Below, one piece after another: positions 57,732 to 64,000 of a DNA stretch of 64,000 bases; position 1 is the stretch's first letter; every line of letters begins with the position of its first letter. The DNA is taken from contig JALGUJ010000003.1 in NCBI GenBank assembly GCA_029820945.1, forward strand, positions 37,823-101,822, read 5' to 3'. This stretch comes from Candidatus Zipacnadia bacterium. GTDB lineage: Bacteria > Armatimonadota > Zipacnadia > Zipacnadales > UBA5352. Position numbers and translations under genes: made by a program. Under the pieces are notes generated by a model. It was not told where the DNA came from, did not search any database, and saw only the letters and a program-made list of their open reading frames with translations.

Positions 57732-59573
57732 TTAGGCTTGCGCTTCCGGAAAGATCATGCTGTCGGCAAAGACCACCTGGAAGTCCGGGTTACCCATGAG
57801 CTCGATGTGCTCGGCCCGATCCGCCAGCTCCACCGCCCGCGCTCGCTCCTCGACGGACATCAGCGCCGCCAGTGCGCCGGCTCCCGCCGCATTGCCCACG
57901 CTGCGGATGCGCTCCAGCGGCACCGGCGGCAGCAGACCCATCCGCAGGGCGCTGCGGCGATCGATGTAGTTGCCGAACGCTCCGGCGAGCAGCACTTCCT
58001 CCACCGCGCCGGGCTCGATGCCCGCCTCCGCACAGAGCAATTCGACCGCGGCCCGCACCGCACCTTTCGCGAGCTGAACTTCGCGCAGATCTCTCTGCGT
58101 GAAGGTGATCTCGCCATCGCCGTTACTGGCGTTCTCGGCCACCAAGAACTCTCGGTCCGAGGCCTCACCGCGAAGCCGTGACGCAAGCCCCTCGGGCAGC
58201 CCCCTCGCTGCGTCGGCGTCCAGCAGTCGCCCGGTGCTGTCCACCACGCCTGCATCCAGCAGCGTGGCGACGGCGTCAAAGATACCCGAGCCGCAGATGC
58301 CGTTCGGGCGCGCGGCCCCGATTGTCGAGTAGCCGATGGTGCCGTCGCGCAGCCACACGCGCTCTATGGCACCTTCCGCCGCGCGCACGCCGCGACTGAT
58401 CTCGCCACCCTCGAACGCCGGGCCGGCCGCGCATGACGTGACCAACAGCCGCTCGCCCGACCACAGCATGACCTCGCCGTTGGTCCCGATGTCAATGGCG
58501 AGAACGGGTCGGTCCCGCTCGGCGATGCGCGAGATGAGCAGCACGCCGACGGTGTCCGCTCCCACGAAGCCCGCAATGACTGGCAGGCAGTATAGGCTGC
58601 CCGCCCGGTTCACTGCAAGACCCGCGTCCTCGGCCGAGACCACCATCGCCTGCTTCGTCACCGGCACATATGGCGACTGAGCGAGGTGCGTGGGATCGAG
58701 GCCGAGAAAGAGGTGGTGCATGCACGTGTTCCCGACCACGGACACCTCGTAAATGTCCCGCCGCCGCACCCCCGCCTTGCCCGTCGCCTCCGCCAGCAGG
58801 CGATTGATCGCGTCTACGATCAGCTGGCGCATGTCGTCGAGGCCATTGGGGGCGCGCTGCACGTGCTCGATACGCGATATCAGGTCATGCCCATAGCGCG
58901 CCTGCGGGTTAAGGTCGGAGGCGGTCGCGAGCCTCTCGCCCGTCACAAGGTCCACGAGGTAGGCGACCACGGTGGTAGTGCCGATGTCCACGGCGGCCCC
59001 CAGGCAGCAGGGCTCGGCGTTCGGCGGCCGCACTGCCGTCAGCACATCGCCGACCATCACCACGGTCGCGGAAAAGCCGTTGGCGCGCAGCACCGATGGC
59101 AGCTCGGCCAGCGCGCGCCGGTCTATCTGCAGCTCCCCCGGCGGCACCCCGAGACCGTCGGCTACCCTCTCGGCATCGCTCCGCTGATCGTCAAGGCTCG
59201 GCGCGGGGAGTTCGAGCACGCGGCCCGTGACGTTTGGAGCCAGCGCGACGTCCTGCCAGACGTCCTCGGACAGGATCTTGCCCCCGACCGTCCTGGAGTC
59301 GGAGGGCACGATCACCTGCGAGTCCTCGACGAGCACCGCCTCGCAGGCGAGCCGCACGCCATTGCGCAGCTCCTCCCCCGTAAGCAGGTCGCGCTCCGCC
59401 TGCGTCGGCTCCGCGCAGCCCCTCTCGGCGAAGACGCGACAACGCCCGCAACGCCCGCGGCCGCCGCACGGCGCGGAGATGGGCACGCCGAGCTGCTCGG
59501 CCGCAGCGAGGATGGTTGTGCCGGGCCAGACCTGTCCCGTCTGGCCCCCCGGCTTGAACTGGACGCGGATCAT
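57732..59573 (-). CDS. corrinoid activation protein, ASKHA ATPase with [2Fe-2S] domain (DUF4445/RACo-like)
   Basis: The 613-residue protein begins with a plant-type ferredoxin domain with Cys36, Cys42, Cys45 and Cys77 (APCGGRGRCGRC). A linker (100-195) leads to an ASKHA-fold ATPase: DIGTTTVVAYLVD near 200, LNPQARYGHDLISRIEH, and AIDIGTNGEVM near 360. This is the RACo/AcsV type that uses ATP to drive reduction of Co(II) to Co(I) in corrinoid proteins. It pairs with the corrinoid protein just downstream. Its start codon lies only 5 bases past an intrinsic terminator, so attenuation is possible. Confidence 0.9.
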   Translation of the reverse strand: MIRVQFKPGGQTGQVWPGTTILAAAEQLGVPISAPCGGRGRCGRCRVFAERGCAEPTQAERDLLTGEELRNGVRLACEAVLVEDSQVIVPSDSRTVGGKILSEDVWQDVALAPNVTGRVLELPAPSLDDQRSDAERVADGLGVPPGELQIDRRALAELPSVLRANGFSATVVMVGDVLTAVRPPNAEPCCLGAAVDIGTTTVVAYLVDLVTGERLATASDLNPQARYGHDLISRIEHVQRAPNGLDDMRQLIVDAINRLLAEATGKAGVRRRDIYEVSVVGNTCMHHLFLGLDPTHLAQSPYVPVTKQAMVVSAEDAGLAVNRAGSLYCLPVIAGFVGADTVGVLLISRIAERDRPVLAIDIGTNGEVMLWSGERLLVTSCAAGPAFEGGEISRGVRAAEGAIERVWLRDGTIGYSTIGAARPNGICGSGIFDAVATLLDAGVVDSTGRLLDADAARGLPEGLASRLRGEASDREFLVAENASNGDGEITFTQRDLREVQLAKGAVRAAVELLCAEAGIEPGAVEEVLLAGAFGNYIDRRSALRMGLLPPVPLERIRSVGNAAGAGALAALMSVEERARAVELADRAEHIELMGNPDFQVVFADSMIFPEAQA

Positions 59574-59578
59574 CCTGC

Positions 59579-59615
59579 AAAAACCGGCCCCGCGGACTCC
59601 CGCCTCGGGTCCGGT
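59579..59615 (-). terminator. intrinsic terminator at the start of the corrinoid-activator gene
   Basis: Read on the minus strand, ACCGG-A-CCCG pairs with CGGG-G-CCGGT (nine pairs, one A-G mismatch), followed at once by TTTTT. It begins 18 bases after the TPR gene's stop and ends 5 bases before the activator's ATG at 59573. Confidence 0.7.
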
Positions 59616-59632
59616 TGCTCACACCCTTCGCA

Positions 59633-59992
59633 TCAGTCGTAGTACGATAGCTGCTTCTGCGCCTCCACCCCGTGCCTGGAGTTCGGGTCCAGCTCCACGA
59701 CCCGGTCGAAGAAGGGCCGCGCCTCCTCGTACATCCCCAGCATCGTGTAGTGCTTCCCTGCATCGAGCAGGTACTGCTGATTGGTCGGCTCCAGCTCCGT
59801 CGCCTGCACGATCTTCGCGAGAGCGTCATCGAACTCGCCGGTGTTCATCAGGCACAGCCCCAGGCCCCACAAGGCCTCCGCGCATCCCGGGTCCTCCGCC
59901 AGTACGTGCTCGTAGAGCCCCATGGCCTCGTCATACTGCCCATCGACACGGTATTCGTGGGCCTGTTCCAGCCTATCACTGTCAGCGGCCAT
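59633..59992 (-). CDS. small TPR-repeat protein
   Basis: ATG 59992 opens a 119-residue protein with three TPR units: AHEYRVDGQYDEAMGLYEHV (about 10-40), EALWGLGLCLMNTGEFDDAL (about 45-75), LLDAGKHYTMLGMYEEARPF (about 78-110). No other domain or signal is present, so it is a soluble adaptor. It follows fmt by 89 bases on the same strand and ends at an intrinsic terminator. Partner proteins are unknown. A further 48 bases upstream are open but lack homology. Confidence 0.8.
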   Translation of the reverse strand: MAADSDRLEQAHEYRVDGQYDEAMGLYEHVLAEDPGCAEALWGLGLCLMNTGEFDDALAKIVQATELEPTNQQYLLDAGKHYTMLGMYEEARPFFDRVVELDPNSRHGVEAQKQLSYYD

Positions 59993-60081
59993 CAGGCAGC
60001 AACTCCACCTCCGGATGCGCGCTTCCCGTTGTCCTTCCACCGCCGTGCGCGAACGTCATCACATGCGGTCGGACATATTCC

Positions 60082-61020
60082 TCAGTCGAATCGGTCGCCG
60101 ACCTGCAGGCGAGCCCCGCGTAGGAACTCCTCGCCCGACATAGGACGCTTGCCCGCGGGCTGCAGGCGGCAGATCTCCACCGCCCCCTGCCCTGCCATCA
60201 CCACGAGCCCTGCGTTGCTGGAGAGTTCGACAATCTCGCCGGGCGTCCCTTCCTGCGTTAAGGGAATTTGTACGCGTTTCAACTCCTGCACCTTCACGCG
60301 CGTGTCACCAAGTCGGCACCATGCCCCCGGCCACGGCGTACACGCCCTCACCCCGTTGCGTATCTGCTCCGCGTCACGCTCCCAGCAGATCCGGCAGTCA
60401 TCTGGGCTGACCCGCCCCATGTAGCTCGCCCGCGACGGATCCTGCGGCACACGGTGCGCGGAGCCCGCGCCGATCAGGTCTACGGCCTCCAGCAGCAGTT
60501 CTGTGCCCACAGCCGTCAGGCGCTCCGTGAGCGTGCCTCGGTTGTCATCCTCGGCGATCTCGACCTCCCGCTGCAAGATGATGTCGCCTGCATCAAGCTC
60601 CTCGGCCATGAACTGAACGGTCACGCCGGTGCGCTCGAGGCCCTTCAGGAGAGCTCCGTAGACCGGCGCGGCGCCACGCAGCTCGGGCAGCAGCGAGTAG
60701 TGAACGTTGACGAACCCCAGCGGCGGCAACTCCAGCAACGCGGGTCGCAGGATCTGGCCGTAGGCGACCACGACCCCGAGCTCCGGTGCGAGAGCGCCCA
60801 GGGCCTCGATGAACTCCGCGGCTGCCGCGGACTCGGGCGCCATCACGCGCAGCCCCAGCTCCTCGGCCGCCCGCTTCACGGCGCTGGGTCGCAGCTCTCT
60901 GCCCCGGCCTGCGGGCCGGTCTGGCTGCGTGACGACCGCCACGACGTCGTGCCCCGCGTCGGCCAGCGCTCCCAGGTATTTGACCGCCGGGGGAGGAGTG
61001 CCGAAGAAGGCGATGCGCAT
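60082..61020 (-). CDS. fmt: methionyl-tRNA formyltransferase
   Basis: The 312-residue protein has RIAFFGTP at the N-terminus, the formyl-folate site N105-V-H107 (VNVHYSLLPELRG) and Asp143 (ELDAGDIILQ), all matching E. coli Fmt (N106, H108, D144). The C-terminal OB domain (AWCRLGDTRVKV) is complete. It formylates Met-tRNAfMet using 10-formyl-THF. It starts one base after the def stop codon, within the conserved priA-def-fmt order. Confidence 0.97.
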   Translation of the reverse strand: MRIAFFGTPPPAVKYLGALADAGHDVVAVVTQPDRPAGRGRELRPSAVKRAAEELGLRVMAPESAAAAEFIEALGALAPELGVVVAYGQILRPALLELPPLGFVNVHYSLLPELRGAAPVYGALLKGLERTGVTVQFMAEELDAGDIILQREVEIAEDDNRGTLTERLTAVGTELLLEAVDLIGAGSAHRVPQDPSRASYMGRVSPDDCRICWERDAEQIRNGVRACTPWPGAWCRLGDTRVKVQELKRVQIPLTQEGTPGEIVELSSNAGLVVMAGQGAVEICRLQPAGKRPMSGEEFLRGARLQVGDRFD

Positions 61021-61021
61021 C

Positions 61022-61594
61022 CTACCCGGTGTCCTCCCGCTGCGCCCTCAAGCGTTCGAAGGCCGCCTCCGCCTCCTCGATGGTCGTCTCCTCCATGCGG
61101 TAGCCACTCTCCTCGCGCTCGTCTGGCCGCATCCAGTAGAGGCTGTCGGGCTCGACGCGGTCGATGAACAGCGTTCCCCGCAGATGGTCGAACTCGTGGA
61201 CGAGGCAACGCGCCATCAGGTCCTCGCCCTCCACCTCGATCTCCTCCCCGTCTACGTTCATCGCGCTCACCAGCACACGCTGGGGCCGCACCACGATGCC
61301 GCTCAGCGTCGGCAGGCTCAGGCAGCCCTCCTTGCCCTCCTCGCGTCCGTCCTCCTCGGCGATCTCTGGGTTGATGAGGGCGATCGGCTCACCGCCCTCG
61401 AGGTCCGGACGCACGACGGCAACCGCCAGAGGCACACCCACCTGAACAGCGGCCAGTCCCAGGCCGCTGTTGGCCAGCATGGTCTCACGCAGGTCACGTA
61501 TCAGCTCCACGACCTCGTCGTCTATCTCACGAACCCGGCGCGCGGCCCGGCGCAGCACCGGGTCTCCGCAGTACACAATCCGTCTGACGGCCAT
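61022..61594 (-). CDS. def: peptide deformylase
   Basis: ATG 61594 gives 190 residues. Motif 1 is GLGLAAVQ (44-51), motif 2 EGCLSLP with metal ligand Cys91, motif 3 HEFDHLRG with His133, Glu134 and His137. It removes the N-formyl group from nascent proteins and works on the product of fmt, directly downstream. The family's usual GIGLAA is GLGLAA here, a mild change. A 27-base upstream in-frame extension (from 61621) is not conserved. Confidence 0.96.
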   Translation of the reverse strand: MAVRRIVYCGDPVLRRAARRVREIDDEVVELIRDLRETMLANSGLGLAAVQVGVPLAVAVVRPDLEGGEPIALINPEIAEEDGREEGKEGCLSLPTLSGIVVRPQRVLVSAMNVDGEEIEVEGEDLMARCLVHEFDHLRGTLFIDRVEPDSLYWMRPDEREESGYRMEETTIEEAEAAFERLRAQREDTG

Positions 61595-61633
61595 CGAAGC
61601 TCGCCTTCTTCGCAGCGGCACGCGGGCGTGCCG

Positions 61634-64000
61634 TCACATCATGTCGAGCGGGTCCACGTCAACGACCACCGCGGCGGCGTCCTCGCTCAGCGCCCCAAGC
61701 GCGCCGACAAGCGCCTCCCGCAGCTCGGAGACGTCCGACCCCTTCAGCAGCAGGTGGAAACGGTACTGCCCGCGCAGCCGCGCCAGCGGCGCGGCCGCCG
61801 GGCCCACGAACTGCATCCGTCCCCGACGGTGCTGCAGTCCCCGCTCCTGCAGCTCATATGCCAATCGCCTGGAGATGGACAGCGCGCGCTCCTCGCGCGC
61901 ATCGCTGACTGTCAGGTTGATCAGTCTCGCGAATGGAGGATACATGTTCTCGCGACGATTGGCAAGCTCGTGTTGGTAGAACGCCTGGTAGTCGTGGCGG
62001 CTGGCGCTGACGATGGCGATGTGGCCTGGGTTGTAGGTCTGCACCAGCACCCGCCCGGGCTTGTCGGCCCGTCCCGCCCGCCCCGCCACCTGGGTGAGGA
62101 GCTGGAAGGTGTGCTCGGCGGCCCGGAAATCGGGACGGTTCAGCCCCGTGTCAGCGTTGAGCACGCCCACCACCGTCACGTGCGGGAAGTCGTGACCCTT
62201 CGCGATCATCTGGGTGCCTATCAGGACGTTCGCCTCGCCCTCGGCGAAGCGGCGCAGGATCTCGGCGTGCGCGCCCTTGCGCGCCGTCGTGTCGCGGTCC
62301 ATGCGCAGGACCCTCGCGTCCTCGAACTCACGAGAGACTTGATCGGCCACGCGCTCGGTGCCCAGCCCGTGGAAGCCGATGTCCTCCGACCCGCACGAGG
62401 GGCAGACCTCGGGTACGGGCACCGAGTAGTCGCAGTGGTGGCAGCGCATCTGGCGCGTGGCGTGGTGGTAGATGAGCGATACCGAGCAGTGCGGGCATTG
62501 CAGCGTGAAGCCGCACTCGCGGCAGAGCACGAAGGTTGAGAAGCCGCGGCGGTTCAGGAAGAGCATGGCCTGCTCGCCGCGCTCCAGGCACTCGGTGAGG
62601 GCGTCGAGCAGCCGCTGACTGAATGTCCCGCTCCTGCCCATCAGCGTCTCGCCGCGCAGGTCGATGATCTCGACCTCAGGCAGCGGCCGCGCGTCGATGC
62701 GCTGGGGCAGCTCGCACAGCCGCAGCTCCGTGTCGGGCCGCTGGGCATCGTGGTAGGACTCCATCGAGGGCGTGGCGCCGCCCAGCACCAGCGCGGCGTC
62801 GTGCTGCATCGCCCGCCGCCGCGCCACCTCGACTGCGTGGTAGCGCGGGGGCACATCCTGCTTGTAGGCGCCCTCGTGCTCCTCGTCGATCACGATCACG
62901 CCTATGTCCCGCAGGGGCGCGAAGACCGCCGATCGCGCCCCCACCACCACGTCGGCCGCACCGCGGCGCACGCGCATCCACTCGTCGAAGCGCTCCCCCG
63001 CCCCCAGGGAGCTGTGCAGCAGCGCCAGGCGGTCGCCGAAGCGCGCGCGGAAGCGCCCCACCATCTGCGGGGTCAGCGCGATCTCCGGGACGAGGATGAT
63101 GGCGCCCCTCCCCCGATCCAGCGCGGAGTTGATGGCGTGCAGGTACACCTCGGTCTTCCCCGACCCGGTCACCCCGTGCAGGAGCACGCCGCGGTACTCG
63201 CGCCGCTCCAGCGCCTCGTCGATCAGGTCGAAGGCGCGCTGCTGGTGCTCGGTAAGGTCCAGGAAGCGTTGCTCGTGTCCCTCCGTCTCCGCGCGCTCCG
63301 GCCGGCGCCGGACGCGCTCCTCAGCCACCGAGACGAGCCCCTTCTCCTCGAGCGCCGCCACCGCCGATCGGCTCAGCTCGGTCACCAGCAGGCCGTCCTT
63401 CGCGCCGAGGAGGGCGCGGATCGCCTCCGCCTGCGCCGGCGCCCGCGAGGACAGCTCGTCCACCACCTGCTCCCACTCGCGCTCCCCAGCCAGCCTCGCG
63501 ACCTGCTGGCGCCGCTCGCGCACCCTCGGTCTGCCCAGCCTCCGCTCCACCCGGACCAGGCCCCGGTCCTCGAGCGAGCGGAGCGCCGACGCCATCACCG
63601 ACCGCGTCGCCGTCGCGTCCTCTGTCGCCACCGCAGCGACCAGCTTCTCGAGGGCGACCTCAGCCGCCATCCCGCGGAGTGCCGCGAAGACCTGCTGCTG
63701 GCGCGGCGCGCGGGAGAGCGTCTCGGCGCTGGTGCGCTCTCCCTCGCTCGTCAGCGAGACCAGCGTCTCCACGTCGCGGCCGGCGCCCGGCGGCAGCAGG
63801 CAGCGCAGGGCGTCGCACAGCGGGCAGAGGTAGTGGTCGGCGATCCGGCGCGCGAGCGCCAGGCCGCGCTCATCGAAGACCGGCTCATCGACCAGAATGC
63901 CCGCGACGTCCCTGACCCGGGCGTCCGGCGGCTCGCCCGTGAAGCCCGTGACCCACCCGGGCACGCGGCGGCGGCCCAGTGGCACGAGAACGTAATCGCC
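61634..64000 (-). CDS. priA: primosomal protein N' (replication-restart helicase), 5' end outside window
   Basis: The frame is open to the right edge, and residues GDYVLVPLGRRRVPGWV match the early PriA DNA-binding domain, so only a few N-terminal residues are missing. The order is: 3'-DNA-binding and winged-helix parts, Walker A GVTGSGKTE, DEEHEGAYK helicase box, a zinc-binding segment with paired Cys (CRECGFTLQCPHC, RCHHCDYS, CPSCGSED), then GTQMIAKGHDFP and QVAGRAGRA of helicase motifs V and VI. It restarts stalled forks. It is followed by def and fmt, a common bacterial order. About 788 residues are visible. Confidence 0.96.
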   Translation of the reverse strand, partial: GDYVLVPLGRRRVPGWVTGFTGEPPDARVRDVAGILVDEPVFDERGLALARRIADHYLCPLCDALRCLLPPGAGRDVETLVSLTSEGERTSAETLSRAPRQQQVFAALRGMAAEVALEKLVAAVATEDATATRSVMASALRSLEDRGLVRVERRLGRPRVRERRQQVARLAGEREWEQVVDELSSRAPAQAEAIRALLGAKDGLLVTELSRSAVAALEEKGLVSVAEERVRRRPERAETEGHEQRFLDLTEHQQRAFDLIDEALERREYRGVLLHGVTGSGKTEVYLHAINSALDRGRGAIILVPEIALTPQMVGRFRARFGDRLALLHSSLGAGERFDEWMRVRRGAADVVVGARSAVFAPLRDIGVIVIDEEHEGAYKQDVPPRYHAVEVARRRAMQHDAALVLGGATPSMESYHDAQRPDTELRLCELPQRIDARPLPEVEIIDLRGETLMGRSGTFSQRLLDALTECLERGEQAMLFLNRRGFSTFVLCRECGFTLQCPHCSVSLIYHHATRQMRCHHCDYSVPVPEVCPSCGSEDIGFHGLGTERVADQVSREFEDARVLRMDRDTTARKGAHAEILRRFAEGEANVLIGTQMIAKGHDFPHVTVVGVLNADTGLNRPDFRAAEHTFQLLTQVAGRAGRADKPGRVLVQTYNPGHIAIVSASRHDYQAFYQHELANRRENMYPPFARLINLTVSDAREERALSISRRLAYELQERGLQHRRGRMQFVGPAAAPLARLRGQYRFHLLLKGSDVSELREALVGALGALSEDAAAVVVDVDPLDMM

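Noticed and set aside
1..64000. tRNA, rRNA, CRISPR, transposase or phage genes
   Set aside because: I looked for T-loop signatures, regular short repeats, DDE or integrase motifs and terminal inverted repeats around genes and saw none.

Overview
The window is a GC-rich, gene-dense bacterial chromosome segment. The two genes cut by its ends are a secreted protein at the left and priA at the right. A KDO 8-phosphate phosphatase, lipid-anchored lipoproteins, a prepilin with the H-X9-DG processing motif and many secreted DUF4838, DUF4091 (GH123-like) and GHL10-like proteins point to a diderm, polysaccharide-degrading lineage of the Armatimonadota, Planctomycetota or Lentisphaerota kind. There is no rRNA or marker phylogeny here, so the phylum is inferred. 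I see no tRNA, rRNA, CRISPR array, insertion sequence or phage gene.

Layout. 1-3.6 kb: end of a large secreted alpha/alpha-barrel-like protein with a CARDB tail. 3.7-9.8 kb: a tight three-gene operon made of a polysaccharide-type glycosyltransferase, an ACP + AAC(3)-like + FkbH fusion, and a DUF4910 aminopeptidase-like protein; it probably makes and transfers an acyl group onto a surface sugar. 9.9-20.5 kb: DUF4838 protein, a frameshifted AlbA_2 gene, a GH123-like lipoprotein, an orphan lipoprotein, a prepilin and a cytoplasmic GH2 enzyme. 20.75-23.8 kb: a winged-helix protein translationally coupled to a double-KaiC ATPase fused to a complete sugar-binding (SBP family 1) module; this is the strongest candidate for an undescribed system. 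24-28 kb: Gfo/Idh dehydrogenase divergent from an Old-Yellow-Enzyme-type reductase and a UPF0173 hydrolase.

27.9-28.3 kb is the only long non-genic stretch. It holds a 23-25 codon ORF whose perfect ribosome-binding site can be masked by a complementary sequence at its own stop codon, followed by two large hairpins and a secreted esterase. From 30.3 kb to the right edge every gene lies on the minus strand: a DUF2330 protein, a truncated C39-like protein, two adjacent secreted glycosidase-like proteins sharing a C-terminal module, alanine racemase, a BatA-like protein, a second GH123-like protein, a degenerate histidine kinase, then a surface-glycan operon (two GT2, one GT4, kdsC, GT39, two YfhO-type proteins and another polytopic protein) headed by a leaderless-type promoter.

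56.5-64 kb holds a small DMT transporter, a corrinoid protein with its ASKHA/[2Fe-2S] activator, a TPR protein and the housekeeping run priA-def-fmt. The theme is polysaccharide capture and breakdown outside the cell, glycan assembly at the surface, and a possible cytoplasmic sugar-sensing ATPase linking the two; that link is inference.
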